Positions 26,382-36,527 of a stretch of 64,000 bases of DNA are shown in pieces. The translations under genes and the position numbers were made by a program. Numbering within the stretch: position 1 is the first letter of the stretch; each line of letters opens with the position of its first letter. The DNA is from Phyllobacterium sp. 628 (GTDB taxonomy: Bacteria; Pseudomonadota; Alphaproteobacteria; Rhizobiales; Rhizobiaceae): the NCBI RefSeq assembly GCF_014189505.1, contig NZ_CP050301.1, positions 3,665,501 to 3,729,500 of the forward strand. Direction: 5' to 3'. Under the pieces are notes generated by a model. The model did no database searches. It had not been told where the DNA came from and saw only the letters and a program-made list of their open reading frames with translations.

Positions 26382-27803
26382 ATGGATATGAACGCCACGC
26401 CTGCCGATACATTGGTTCCCACGCTCGCGAAGCTGCGCGCTGCATGGCTGGTCAACCGGCCGGATTACGCCCAGCGCCATGATGATCTGAAGCGTTTGCG
26501 TGCAGCCCTGAAAGACCGGCTTGAGCCGATGGTCAAGGCGATCAGCGCGGATTTCGGCCATCGTTCCCGGCATGAAAGCATGCTTGGTGAAGGCATGACG
26601 GTTTTCAGCGAGATCGATCATATGCTCTCCCATCTGAAATCCTGGATGAAGCCGCAGCGCCGCGCTGCGGGCTGGCGCATGTGGCCAGCCAAAGCGGAAG
26701 TGCGCTACGTTCCCCTGGGTGTTGTCGGCGTTATTGCACCATGGAATTACCCGGTTAATCTGGCACTCACGCCACTTGCTACCGCTATTGCCGCCGGCAA
26801 CCATGTTTACCTCAAACCATCCGAGCACACACCGCGCACCAGCGAATTTCTGGCTGCGCTTCTCGCTGATGTTTTTCCGGATGACCGTGTGGCCGTGGCA
26901 CTTGGCGGGGCGGACGTTGGCAGCGCCTTTGCCGGTCTGCCGTTTGATCATTTGCTGTTCACCGGTTCGACTGCGGTTGGTCGCAAGGTTATGGCATCAG
27001 CTGCGCCCAATCTCACACCCGTAACACTCGAACTTGGCGGCAAGTCGCCGGTTTTTGTCGGCGAAGCCGTGCCTTTTGCCAAAGCCATAACGCGAATGGT
27101 CACGGGCAAGCTCTATAATGCTGGGCAGACCTGCATTGCCCCGGATTATGCATTCGTACCCTTGGCGCGCCGGGATGAATTTGTTCAGGCTGTATGCAGC
27201 GAAGTCGCTTCCCGCTACAAGCAGATCGACGCCAACCCGGACTACACTCACATCGTCAACGAAGGCCAGTATCGCCGTCTGCGCGGTTTGCTTGATGATG
27301 CGCGGGGGCGCGGGCTTGACGTGGTGACGCTCGTTGAACCGGAAGATGCGGCGAAGGCCGAAGCGGACCGCTTGCTGCCGCCGACGCTGGTGCTTGATCC
27401 CGGCGATGACAGCAAGATCATGCAGGAGGAAATCTTCGGACCGATCCTCCCCATTAAAACCTACACCACGCCGGACGAAGCAATTGCCTATATCAACGCG
27501 CATGACCGTCCCCTCGCCTTCTATTGCTTCAGCAATGACAAGGCCGAAACGGAAAAGATGCTGTCGAATATCGTCGCTGGCGGTGTGTGCGTGAACGAGA
27601 CACTGTTTCACAATGTCTGCAATGACCTGCCATTTGGCGGCGTTGGTGCCAGTGGCATGGGTCATTATCACGGGCACGACGGGTTCCTGACCTTCAGCAA
27701 GGCCATGCCCGTGCTGCATCAGGCGAGCATGCCGCTGACCGACAGGCTCAAGCCTCCCTACAAGGGACTGGCCAATACGGTGGTCAAGCTGTTTACCCGC
27801 TGA
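26382..27803 (+). CDS. Coniferyl-aldehyde-type aldehyde dehydrogenase
   Basis: 473 aa NAD-dependent dehydrogenase. The N-terminus (RAAWLVNRPDYAQRHDDLKRL) and VGVIAPWNYPVNLALTPLA, ELGGKSP and NAGQTCIAPDYAFVP with the catalytic Cys match the coniferyl aldehyde dehydrogenase (CalB) group, which oxidises aromatic or long-chain aldehydes to acids. The catalytic Glu is the one in LELGGKSP. The ATG at 26382 follows GGAGGGG. It is divergent from the AraC gene and convergent with the PLP-enzyme gene, so regulation by that AraC protein is likely but not shown. Confidence 0.85.
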   Translation: MDMNATPADTLVPTLAKLRAAWLVNRPDYAQRHDDLKRLRAALKDRLEPMVKAISADFGHRSRHESMLGEGMTVFSEIDHMLSHLKSWMKPQRRAAGWRMWPAKAEVRYVPLGVVGVIAPWNYPVNLALTPLATAIAAGNHVYLKPSEHTPRTSEFLAALLADVFPDDRVAVALGGADVGSAFAGLPFDHLLFTGSTAVGRKVMASAAPNLTPVTLELGGKSPVFVGEAVPFAKAITRMVTGKLYNAGQTCIAPDYAFVPLARRDEFVQAVCSEVASRYKQIDANPDYTHIVNEGQYRRLRGLLDDARGRGLDVVTLVEPEDAAKAEADRLLPPTLVLDPGDDSKIMQEEIFGPILPIKTYTTPDEAIAYINAHDRPLAFYCFSNDKAETEKMLSNIVAGGVCVNETLFHNVCNDLPFGGVGASGMGHYHGHDGFLTFSKAMPVLHQASMPLTDRLKPPYKGLANTVVKLFTR

Positions 27804-27809
27804 GTGCTC

Positions 27810-28982
27810 TTAGGATAATGGCAGGGTCTGCCAGCGCGCGGTGACCTTGCCGCCGGAATAAACGACGATTGAACCGAACAGCTGCAGCACGAACTCGCTC
27901 TGGGTGGGCCGCAGAAATGCGAAATCATCAGGTTTGATTATAGCGCTTGCGGGCAGGCTCATGAACTGCTGGTTGGTTGAAAAGCCCATGGTCTTGTTGG
28001 GTTTCATGCCGAATGGATAGACCGGTTTTGCCATCCACTTGCCGCCATAGAGGAAGCAGCCCCGCTTGGGAAACAATCCCAGCTTCTGCATGATCCATGT
28101 CCTGTCATCCAATCCCGGCACCAGGGGATCGACAACTTTGAGAACCGGCGTTGCAATGAAAATCGCGGGAGCCAGTTCTTTCAGACTTGGCACATCGAAA
28201 TCGGTGGGCAAAACAAATGCCGAGCCCATCGAAACATCATTGGCTGCAATGGCGGTGTCGTAGAGCAAGGCCGTGGAACTGCCGCCGAGATTGAGAATCG
28301 AGCGCTGGTCTGGGCCGAGACACGCAGCAAATTGCTGAAACAATGCCTTGGTCTTCGCCAAAGCCTTCTTCGGCCCGCCAAAGAGGGCTGGTATATGGTT
28401 GATATGGGCCTCATAGGCCATGATTCCCTGACACTGCAGGCGTGGATATTGTTTCAGCACTTGCAGTGCGTGCGCCAAAGCCGGGCCATTGGGATAACCG
28501 CCGCGATGCAAACCGACATCAACTTCGAAGCAAAATTGCAGATCAGTGCCGAGCTCATTGGCCAGCGCGCCGTAGGCTGCCAGCCGTTCATCCGTATCAA
28601 TGAGCCATGCTATCCGCTGCGGCGCGTTCTTGACCTTGGCTAAAATGCCATTGCCGGTGAGCGCAAGACGTACGCCCTCAACCGGCATTGGCTTGCCCAG
28701 AATAACCGTCGCATCGGCGAATTCACCCAAAACAGCAGCCGTGATCGGCAGATGAAACGTCATGAACTGGCGATTGGCAAAGGTTTTGCCGATATGGGCG
28801 AGCAGAGGCAGGCACGGCAGGGATTTATCGACAAGGCGCAACGCAAGATTGGGTGCAAGCCCGTGTTTGATAACGGCAATGTTGCGGTCCAGCCGGTCAA
28901 GATCAAGCACCAGGCATGGCTGATGAATGCCCTCCTGCCGGAGCGCCTTAGACATATCAGAAAAATAAGGAACAATGCTCAC
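27810..28982 (-). CDS. PLP-dependent DSD1/D-threonine aldolase-like enzyme
   Basis: 390 aa with an alanine-racemase-type PLP barrel (CLVLDLDRLDRNIAVIKHG at the start, the PLP Lys in LVDKSLPCLP, INLGGSST-type segment near 255) followed by a C-terminal D-serine-dehydratase-like domain. Family members act on D-amino acids such as D-threonine or D-serine. The usual metal-binding His/Cys pair of the C-terminal domain is not obvious. The start is GTG at 28982, overlapping the stop of the lactone oxidase gene by four bases (GTGA), so the two are translationally coupled. Confidence 0.75.
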   Translation of the reverse strand: MSIVPYFSDMSKALRQEGIHQPCLVLDLDRLDRNIAVIKHGLAPNLALRLVDKSLPCLPLLAHIGKTFANRQFMTFHLPITAAVLGEFADATVILGKPMPVEGVRLALTGNGILAKVKNAPQRIAWLIDTDERLAAYGALANELGTDLQFCFEVDVGLHRGGYPNGPALAHALQVLKQYPRLQCQGIMAYEAHINHIPALFGGPKKALAKTKALFQQFAACLGPDQRSILNLGGSSTALLYDTAIAANDVSMGSAFVLPTDFDVPSLKELAPAIFIATPVLKVVDPLVPGLDDRTWIMQKLGLFPKRGCFLYGGKWMAKPVYPFGMKPNKTMGFSTNQQFMSLPASAIIKPDDFAFLRPTQSEFVLQLFGSIVVYSGGKVTARWQTLPLS

Positions 28983-30271
28983 AGATCAACACCCAGAAGC
29001 TGCGCCAGATAGGGCGAAACAAAGCGGTTTTCAGGGTCCATATCGCGTCGAACTGCCATGGCGTCGGACCAGCGCGGATAAAGCCCGCTCAGTTCCTTGG
29101 CGGTCAGATTATGCATCTTGCCCCAATGTGGACGCCCGCCATGGGCGCGGAAAATCGCCTCCGCTGCCTTGAAATAAGGCTGCGGGTCTTCGCGTGCATC
29201 ATGATGGATCGCAATCGAACAGCTGGCGCGTTTGTAAAAAGGACTGAGCCAGACATTATCGGGCGCCACGACACGCACTTCAATCGGGAAATAGACGTGC
29301 GGAAACCGCTCTTCCAACAGTTTGATGATCTGGCGAAGCACCCGCGCACCTTCCTCAAACGGCAGGTGGTATTCCATCTCATTGAATTTCACATTGCGCT
29401 CGGACGCGTAGACGTTGAGCCATTCGCCGACATAATCCTCGTTGGGCAGACGGGCGATGGCTGTCCCGATCAGCTTGCGTCGCATCCATGGGAAACGCTG
29501 GAGGTACGTGCGTAACTTCCGCAGAGTCCCCAGCGCATCATCATCTTCCGTTGGAGGCCGCGTCGTTACCGGCGCATCCGTGATATCGCTCGACAGAAAC
29601 AGTGCCTGCCCCGAGAACGGAATGTAGTAAAATTCCGATGATCGGTGGGCTTTCATAATGGTCTCGAACCGGTCGAGAACACCACCAACCGGTTCGGTCC
29701 AGCGGCGGCGATGCAGCCGGTAATTGGCCATATTCTGAATGGTAACTTCCGTCACCGCGCCAAATGCGCCGAGCGAGGCACCCATGGCATCCATCGCGTC
29801 AGAATTCGACGTCCGGTCAAATTCCCTGACTTTCCCCTGGCCATCGACGATCTGCATCGCCACGAGCTGCGTGTGATAGGCACCCAGGGTAATACCGGAA
29901 CCATGTGTGGCCGTGCCAAGCCCCCCACCAAAAGCCTGTTTGTCGATATCACCCATATTGGGCAGAGCCTGACCGATGCCATGCAGCAGCTTTGTCAAAG
30001 CACCGATTTTTGTTCCAGCCTCCACGCGGGCTTGCAGCTTGTCGCCATCATGAGAGACGACGCCGTTAAAATTATCGAGTGAAAGAATAGTCCCCTGGCT
30101 TTTGACCAATGGTGTGAACGAGTGCCCTGTTCCTGCAATGCGAATAGGACCGGGTGCAGATTTGATTGTTTCGCTCAGTTGTTCCAGCTGTGTCGGATGA
30201 GACATCAACTGTGGTTGTGCCGTTACGGAACCGGACCAGTTCTGCCAATCATTGCCAATTGCGATGTTCAT
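28979..30271 (-). CDS. FAD-linked D-arabinono/L-gulono-1,4-lactone oxidase-like protein
   Basis: 430 aa. The N-terminal FAD domain contains RIAGTGHSFTPL and KQAFGGGLGTATHGSG, and the C-terminal ALO domain ends with GGRPHWGKMHNL, in which the HWGK motif is diagnostic. Such enzymes oxidise aldonolactones or sugar alcohols with oxygen. No His for covalent FAD attachment of the usual kind could be confirmed. It lies between the MFS gene (17 bases upstream) and the PLP-enzyme gene (four-base overlap), so the three form one operon. Confidence 0.83.
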   Translation of the reverse strand: MNIAIGNDWQNWSGSVTAQPQLMSHPTQLEQLSETIKSAPGPIRIAGTGHSFTPLVKSQGTILSLDNFNGVVSHDGDKLQARVEAGTKIGALTKLLHGIGQALPNMGDIDKQAFGGGLGTATHGSGITLGAYHTQLVAMQIVDGQGKVREFDRTSNSDAMDAMGASLGAFGAVTEVTIQNMANYRLHRRRWTEPVGGVLDRFETIMKAHRSSEFYYIPFSGQALFLSSDITDAPVTTRPPTEDDDALGTLRKLRTYLQRFPWMRRKLIGTAIARLPNEDYVGEWLNVYASERNVKFNEMEYHLPFEEGARVLRQIIKLLEERFPHVYFPIEVRVVAPDNVWLSPFYKRASCSIAIHHDAREDPQPYFKAAEAIFRAHGGRPHWGKMHNLTAKELSGLYPRWSDAMAVRRDMDPENRFVSPYLAQLLGVDL

Positions 30272-30288
30272 GGGGACTGCCTTTCAAT

Positions 30289-31479
30289 TCAAACAGCAAC
30301 AGCACGCCGGCGCGAAGACACAAGAAAAACGCCGAAGAGTGCAAGGCTGCACAGCAACGCGGCGATGCCAAACCATGGCACAACACCAACGTCATCATTG
30401 GTAATAAACGCCGATGCGGCCAGTGGTCCGAGGGCCGCCCCGAGGATTTGGGCAGCTGGAAGAAGAAGAGCCGTGCTGCGCGAGGAGTCAGCGGCGACGG
30501 CCAAACCGATCTGATAGGGCGTAATGAACATCCAGAGGAACGCGATGACCAATGCCGCAGTCCAGAACAGCGAAACCGATGGATGGTTTGCCAGCACGGC
30601 CGATGCAGCGATGGCAATGAGCGCGCAGACGACAATGGAGACGCGATAATCGAGACGCCGGTCAACGAAGGTTGCGGTGACGGCGCCCAGAACCTGAAAC
30701 GCCAGACTGGCGGAAACCAGCAGACCAACCGTTTGCGCATCAATGCCGTACCGTGCACCCAGCGGCTCGAGAAATGCCCAGAGTGAGCCGATGAACAGGA
30801 AGAAGGTGAAGATCGCCAGAAGCGCCAATATGGCCCGAACGGTCAAAACGCCATCCATGTTGCTGACCTGCTTGGGCAGCAATCCATATTCGGAAGGAAC
30901 AAAGAAGGCGGCGGCAAGCGAAAGCACGCAGATGCCTGCCAGCACATGGAATCCACCATTCGAACCCATCAGAGGCACGGCCCAAAGCGCCAACAGTGCA
31001 GCTAGCAGGCACTGAGCCAATGTCTGCAGCGAGATAAAGAAACCGCCGAGACGCTCCGCATGGCGTGAGCGGGCAATCAGCTCAACCGAAATGGCGACGG
31101 TTCCGCCCTCGACCAGTCCGGCAACCGAGCGCACCAGCAGCAATTCATTTGCTGTGGTCGCGTAGGAAACCGCATAATTCAACGCCGCCAGAAGGATCAG
31201 GAGCACCGCCGATTTAGCCCGCAGATGACGGGTCGAAATCAGCATTCCGGCAATGACCGAACCGAGCGCAATGGTAATGAATTCTGCTGTGGCAATCAAA
31301 GCCAGTTCATCAAAATTGACCCGCTTTTCCGAATAGAGCGCACCAAGCAGGATTGGTTGCAGGCCCAGGATCTGCAGACCGGCCGACCCGATCCACAAAG
31401 CCGCCCATTGCTGGATGCGCGTGGGATTTCCAACCAGCCAGTCAGGATTATGCACGGATGAGGATTGAACAGGCGCCAT
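30289..31479 (-). CDS. MFS transporter
   Basis: 396 aa with twelve hydrophobic segments and the major-facilitator layout. The loop between helices two and three (MLISTRHLRAKSA) is a divergent version of the family motif. The substrate is unknown. It is the first gene of the minus-strand operon with the lactone oxidase and PLP enzyme, which suggests that it takes up their shared substrate. Confidence 0.82.
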   Translation of the reverse strand: MAPVQSSSVHNPDWLVGNPTRIQQWAALWIGSAGLQILGLQPILLGALYSEKRVNFDELALIATAEFITIALGSVIAGMLISTRHLRAKSAVLLILLAALNYAVSYATTANELLLVRSVAGLVEGGTVAISVELIARSRHAERLGGFFISLQTLAQCLLAALLALWAVPLMGSNGGFHVLAGICVLSLAAAFFVPSEYGLLPKQVSNMDGVLTVRAILALLAIFTFFLFIGSLWAFLEPLGARYGIDAQTVGLLVSASLAFQVLGAVTATFVDRRLDYRVSIVVCALIAIAASAVLANHPSVSLFWTAALVIAFLWMFITPYQIGLAVAADSSRSTALLLPAAQILGAALGPLAASAFITNDDVGVVPWFGIAALLCSLALFGVFLVSSRRRAVAV

Positions 31480-31573
31480 GATCCGGCTTCCTTCACACTG
31501 AAGTTTCTGGTCGAAAAGAGCGGCTGCTGTTGGAGATCAGACCTGTTTCAGCAAGTCTTCTCCCGGTACAGCA

Positions 31574-32689
31574 TCACCATTTCACGGCGTAGCCGAGATT
31601 GAACGCCACGGCGTATCCGGCATCAAATGCGGCATTGAACGGTCCGTATTTGTTTTCTTCCACGGCCGGCAAATAGCTGATACCCACGCCGCCGCGCAGC
31701 TCACCGCCGATCTTGTCCTTCCACGAACCGCCAAGAGCCAGCGTCCAGCTTTCGCCCGTTGTATCCCAACCCGTTGCCACGCCCTGATCCCAGGTTACGC
31801 TGACACTGCCAGCCAGATCCTTGGTAAATTCATGGGCAATACCGCCGGTGATCGTCCAGCCATCGCGCCAATTATACTGGTCGGTCGTGCCGCCTGCATC
31901 CGATGTGACAATCAAAGACTTTGTGACGCTCCAGTCCGTCCATTGAACCGAGCTGAAAGCCAGCCAGCCGGGCGCAATGCCGCTCTGTAAGTCAAACTCG
32001 ATATTCTGGGGCAGATTGCCGGATCCTTTGGCAGGAAAGTCCAGGCTCGGAACTGGCAGGCCGAGCAATTCGCCCGGCACGGTCAAGGTACCATCCGCAC
32101 CATAGGAGGTTGCCGAACGGTATTTTAGCTCGGCGCGGAAGGCGATATCCGGAATGTCATAGGCTACGCCGAGGCGATATCCAATATCCTGCCCGCCAAG
32201 TGTAAGATTCAGGCCGCCGAAATCCTGGCGTTCATAGTCGAGCTGTTCGACGAATCCGCCGCCGATAAGATAGAAGTTGCCCTTGCCGGCATTGAACTTG
32301 ACCGCGCATGTCGCGCCGAATTCATCGATATGGAATTTCTCCGCAAGTTTCCCGTCATAAGTCGGAGCTGCATATTTCTTGCTGCCGCCGTAAGGCTGGG
32401 TATAGGTCCCGGCGCAGCTGACCATATCTGTCAGTTTGAGTTTCACCGCAAAGGATGGAATGACGTAAGTCTCGTAGGGATCGGTGCCGACAAGATCCGG
32501 ATTGGCGTTCTTTGAATATTTCTGGCTGGGACGGACAAAGGTCACGCCAGACCGCATATTGAAATTGCCTTCCTCAAAAAGGATTTCAGTGTCGGCTGTT
32601 CCGCGCGCAAAACCACCGGCTTGCGCATTTGTTGCGGCTCCGGCGAACAGTGCGCCCAAAAGCAAGGTTTTGAAAATCATCGGCTGCAT
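31574..32689 (-). CDS. Outer-membrane FadL/OMPP1-family porin
   Basis: 371 aa with a signal peptide (cleavage about residue 25, AQA-GG) and alternating beta strands ending in an aromatic residue (KW), as in outer-membrane barrels. Sequence such as PSFAVKLKLTDMVSCAGTYTQPYGG and SVQWTDWSVTKS matches the FadL/TodX transporters for hydrophobic compounds. It lies upstream of the MFS gene on the same strand with a 94-base gap, so it may serve uptake of the same hydrophobic or aromatic substrate. Confidence 0.82.
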   Translation of the reverse strand: MQPMIFKTLLLGALFAGAATNAQAGGFARGTADTEILFEEGNFNMRSGVTFVRPSQKYSKNANPDLVGTDPYETYVIPSFAVKLKLTDMVSCAGTYTQPYGGSKKYAAPTYDGKLAEKFHIDEFGATCAVKFNAGKGNFYLIGGGFVEQLDYERQDFGGLNLTLGGQDIGYRLGVAYDIPDIAFRAELKYRSATSYGADGTLTVPGELLGLPVPSLDFPAKGSGNLPQNIEFDLQSGIAPGWLAFSSVQWTDWSVTKSLIVTSDAGGTTDQYNWRDGWTITGGIAHEFTKDLAGSVSVTWDQGVATGWDTTGESWTLALGGSWKDKIGGELRGGVGISYLPAVEENKYGPFNAAFDAGYAVAFNLGYAVKW

Positions 32690-33159
32690 AGGCTCCCCTC
32701 ATAGCTGCACATATGATGTCGAAAACGCCCCGGATATCGCTATGCATTCGCCCGCCTGGACAGCGGAGCGGCAAACGATTTTGGTCACGCAATCATCAAC
32801 CTCTTTTGCAGGTAACGCCCTCACGCTCTGCCAAACGGGTTGTTGTGATTGCGCTTCAGCGCCATCAAACAATCATGGTTGACCTACACTGCCGAAATAC
32901 AAGAAAATTTCAAAGGTTCTCGACGGTCATGGGGAGGTTAATTCCGGCCAAAACTGTGCATGACGGAAAAAAGAAGCTGGATAAACATTATCAGCCCTCC
33001 GTTTGGCAACGCAAGGCTGGCCTCACACCGAGGAGACTATAAGCTTTTACGGTATGCGGATCGGTATGGCCCACTATCGCACCCCTGTATTGTGTTTCCA
33101 GTCAGGAGATGACTTGATACCGGTAAGACACGCAACGCAGCTTTGGGAGGAGCGGGATT
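32690..33159. other. Divergent intergenic region with dispersed repeat
   Basis: 470 bases without a gene. The right half (32784-33017) is a copy of the 235-bp dispersed repeat. The remainder holds the promoters of the FadL-like and GMC genes. Confidence 0.5.
32784..33017. repeat. 235-bp dispersed repeat, copy A
   Basis: Nearly identical to 36517-36751 over the whole length, with few substitutions and a one-base length change. A 10-base inverted pair TGCCAAACGG (32829-32838) and CCGTTTGGCA (32999-33008) frames most of it. It has no coding capacity and looks like a small mobile or duplicated intergenic element. Confidence 0.75.
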
Positions 33160-34772
33160 GTGGGGGCTTGCGATTATATCGTGGTGGGGGCGGGGCCCGC
33201 CGGATGTGCCGTGGCATCGAGGCTGGCGCGGGCTTCGAATAATATCAGCGTCGCCCTGTTCGAAACGGGGCCAAGACACGCGCCGCACCGTTCCAACATA
33301 CCGCTTGGTCTGGCCGCACTGGTTCCCCTCAAATCCCGGTTCAACTATGGCTATGAAACCACGCCACAGGCGGCGCTGAACGGCAGGCGCGGATATCAGC
33401 CACGCGGGCGCGGCGTTGGCGGCAGTAGCCTCATCAACGCCATGATCTATACGCGCGGACAGCCGGAGGATTATGATGCTTGGGCGGACCTCGGCTGCAC
33501 GGGGTGGGGTTGGCAGGATGTGCTGCCCTATTTCAAGCGCTCGGAAAACAATGTGCGCGGCGCCGATGCATGGCATGGCGCAGATGGACCGCTGCATGTC
33601 AGTGAACTCTCCAATGAATGCCCGGCGACATCGGCTTTCATTAAAGCTGCCGTACAGGCAGGCTATCCGCGCAACGCAGATTTCAACGGCGCGGTGCAGG
33701 AGGGCGTCGGCCGCTATCAGGTTTTCCAGAAGAATGGTGCCCGCTACAATGCCGGACGTGCCTATCTCGACGCGGGCGACCCGATGCCCAACCTGCAAAT
33801 CATCGCCAACACACAGGTTCGTCGCATCGTGTTTGACGGCCGCCGAGCCGTCGGAGTTGCCTATGGGTCTGCAGGCAGGGAAGAGATCATGGTCGCCAAT
33901 CGCGAAATCATCATCTGCGGCGGCGCGTTCGGCTCACCGCAACTGCTGATGGTTTCAGGCATTGGTCCGGCGGATCACTTGCGTCAGAACAATATCGAAG
34001 TGGTGCACGATGCGCCTGACGTGGGTGGAATCTGCAGGACCATCTCGATTATATCCACAATGTGTGGGCGAAGGGTGCTGGCCTGTTTGGCATGACGCTG
34101 CCGGTACTGCTGCGCGGTGCAGGCGCGTTCGTAACCTATCTGTCCAAAGGCAAGGGGATGCTGACTTCCAACGCTGCCGAAACGGGCGGGTTCATCCGCA
34201 GCAGCCCAGATGTGACGCGGCCTGATCTTCAAGTGCATTTCTGCATCGGCTTTGTTGACGATCACAACCGCAAGCTTCATCTCGGCACAGGAATGGCACT
34301 GCATGTCTGTATCCTCAGGCCCAAGAGCCGGGGGACGGTGCGTCTGGCAAGCCCGGATATTGCCCACGCTCCCCTGATCGACCCGAATTTCCTGTCGCAT
34401 CCGGAGGATTTGCAGATTCTCGTGCGTGGCGCGCGGCTGACACAGAAAATATTGGCTGCCCCCGCCCTCGCCGCTCTCAATGGCCGACCGCTTTACGGCA
34501 CGGGAAACGAGGACGAAGAGGGACTTGTCGCTCTCATCCGCCAGCATTCCGATACGATCTACCACCCTGTCGGAACATGCCGCATGGGGGCGGATGCGCG
34601 GTCGGTCGTCGATCCTCAGCTGAAAGTACGCGGCGTGGAAGGCTTGCGCATTGCCGACGCCTCCATCATGCCAAATCTCATCAGCGGTAACACACAGGCA
34701 CCATCAGTGATGATCGGGGAAAAGGCGGCCGATATGGTTCTTGGCAAGGCTGATCTGAATGTTTCCGGCTAA
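33160..34772 (+). pseudogene. GMC-family FAD oxidoreductase (choline dehydrogenase-like), frameshifted
   Basis: The first frame (33160-34095) encodes the FAD fold (YIVVGAGPAGCAVASRLA, RGVGGSSLINAMIYTRG, CGGAFGSPQLLMVSGIG). The second (from about 34031 to 34772) encodes the rest, with the catalytic-side YHPVGTCRMG and NTQAPSVMIGEKAADM. The break is at 34027-34031, where one A appears to be missing: adding it restores D-V-G-G-N-L-Q-D-H-L and a protein of about 537 aa, the family length. GTG start with GGGAGG before it. It may be a true pseudogene or a sequencing error. An alcohol substrate is inferred. Confidence 0.8.
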
Positions 34773-34894
34773 GATCGGCATCAATCTCGGGATACGTTGC
34801 TCTATTCTGGTCACGCTTCCGACAAGTTAAGTAGTCCCAGAGCAAATGAAACGGCAAGGAAGAGATGCTTGTCTAGGAACCAATGTGCCATAAA

Positions 34895-36004
34895 TCACCG
34901 GCACTCTTCATGTTGCGGGCTGCGGTTGAAGGACCTTTTTGCATATGATGTGCGGATATTCATAAATGGCTTTTCGTATATCTGATAGCTGACGAAAGCG
35001 ACTGGAAGCAATGCAAGAAAGCATATTAGCGCCCATACCTGTCCTGCATAATAATTAGAGATGTCCATGATGTGTCGATGCACATAATCTGCCATCCGAA
35101 AAACAACAAAAAAGTGCAGAAGGTAGAGAGAATAAGAATATTTTCCAATCCGAGCGACAAATTTCGATATTAGTCCCTGCGAATGCCTGAAAGACGCGTC
35201 GTAATAAGCAATTATCCAACCATAAAAGGCGCCTTCGATCGTCGGCATGATGATCCAGATAGGTCGCGGTGATGGATATTCCGGCATATGGTAGAGCCCG
35301 CCCATCCGGTCATACAGGTAGTAGAATAAGCAAAATGCAGTTGCTATCGCGAGAGCCAAGAAATGCTTTTTGATGAACAGAGATCGATAATGGTAAGCAA
35401 GTATGCCGAAGAGGAATTGGTCTAAACGGCCTACCAGTGTCCAGTATGCGGGCCAGAAGACCGTTCCGTTCTCGATGAACAAAAATGCTCGTAAGCCGAT
35501 CGCCAAAATTATCGCCGCAAACAAGAGCCCGGGCGATTTTCGGCAGAGATAGAGAAGAAACGGCAATAACAGATAGAAATGGAATTCAACGGTTAAAGAC
35601 CAGGCACCGTTCGGTAAAGTTGGCTCAATGATACCGTAAGGAAGAGTAGCCAGATAGGCGAGGACGTCGTTGCCAGCAAGATACAGCCGCACTCCTTCGG
35701 CAATGAGCACGATGATTAGAAGTGGCAAAAGCCTTAATGCCCTGCGCGATAAGAAAGTGAGATAATTTACGGAGCGGCCATCCAATATTTTTGCAAACAG
35801 GTACCCGCTGAGGGTCATAAAAAGTGCGACACCAGTGTGCCCTTCATCCAATAAAGCAAGTGGAAATACCGAAGGCGCACCTTCAAAAGGAACTGGATAA
35901 CCGTTCGTGAAATGCAGGAAGTGCCAACTGAAAACCATAAAAGCCGCAAGTGCACGTATATGATCGAGCCCGATATCCCTCGTGCGTAGCTGCTGGTTTT
36001 CCAT
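34895..36004 (-). CDS. Acyltransferase 3 (OafA/YrhL) family membrane protein
   Basis: 369 aa with about ten membrane helices. The N-terminus LDHIRALAAFMVFSWHF contains the conserved catalytic His and Arg region of acyltransferase-3 proteins, and RRALRLLPLL follows the second helix. Such enzymes acylate surface polysaccharides or small molecules. The coding sequence is visibly more AT-rich than its neighbours, which suggests acquisition by transfer. It lies between the GMC gene and the duplicated tRNA region. Confidence 0.85.
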   Translation of the reverse strand: MENQQLRTRDIGLDHIRALAAFMVFSWHFLHFTNGYPVPFEGAPSVFPLALLDEGHTGVALFMTLSGYLFAKILDGRSVNYLTFLSRRALRLLPLLIIVLIAEGVRLYLAGNDVLAYLATLPYGIIEPTLPNGAWSLTVEFHFYLLLPFLLYLCRKSPGLLFAAIILAIGLRAFLFIENGTVFWPAYWTLVGRLDQFLFGILAYHYRSLFIKKHFLALAIATAFCLFYYLYDRMGGLYHMPEYPSPRPIWIIMPTIEGAFYGWIIAYYDASFRHSQGLISKFVARIGKYSYSLYLLHFFVVFRMADYVHRHIMDISNYYAGQVWALICFLALLPVAFVSYQIYEKPFMNIRTSYAKRSFNRSPQHEECR

Positions 36005-36308
36005 TACATCCCGGATTTTATTTGAAAGTTCGATATGTGCCAGCTATCTCAACCGGGTAGTCAATTCAATCACAATCCAACCCGACTGATCAAAAGTCAC
36101 TCCGCAATGAATCTTGAGCGATTTTTTGCCGTTGATTGGACGTTAGCTCCGGGACAAATCTAAGGCAGCACAACTATCTCAGATTGGTATTGCCTTTCAA
36201 CGGCATTGGGTAACTCTTCGAAGAAGATTAATGGCGAGGAATTTAAATGCTTCTTGGGCTAAAATGGAATGTCAGAAAATCACACGCAAATGACCAACTG
36301 CGTACAAC
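36005..36308. other. AT-rich intergenic region upstream of tRNA copy
   Basis: About 300 bases with no gene or clear repeat. Base composition is like that of the adjacent acyltransferase gene. Confidence 0.35.
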
Positions 36309-36527
36309 CTGAAATTCGCCTTGTTTGGAAAGAAATGGTAGCGAAGGAGGGATTCGAACCCCCGACACAAGGATTATGATTCCTCTGCTCTAACCTACTG
36401 AGCTACTTCGCCCCATATGTCATGCGACCCGTGAACGGCTAGCCTGCAGATGAGGACCGGAGGACGCACTGTCAATTGACAGGGACGGGGCGGAAACATG
36501 TGGGGAGCAAGGGCCTGTCACGCAATC
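36309..36527. repeat. 219-bp direct repeat carrying tRNA-Met, copy A
   Basis: Identical to 37880-38098 except at a handful of positions. It contains the whole tRNA gene and about 110 bases upstream of it, including the palindrome CTGTCAATTGACAG (36469-36482), whose minus strand supplies a TTGACA -35 element for the tRNA. Confidence 0.9.
36336..36412 (-). tRNA. tRNA-Met (CAU), copy A
   Basis: 77 bases including an encoded CCA. The acceptor stem GGCGAAG pairs with CTTCGCT (one G-U). The D arm GCTCAG...GAGC, the anticodon loop ATCATAA and the T arm GGGGGTTCGAATCCC are all intact. The anticodon CAU and overall sequence fit the elongator methionine tRNA of rhizobia. An isoleucine-2 tRNA with modified CAU is less likely. 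Confidence 0.93.
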
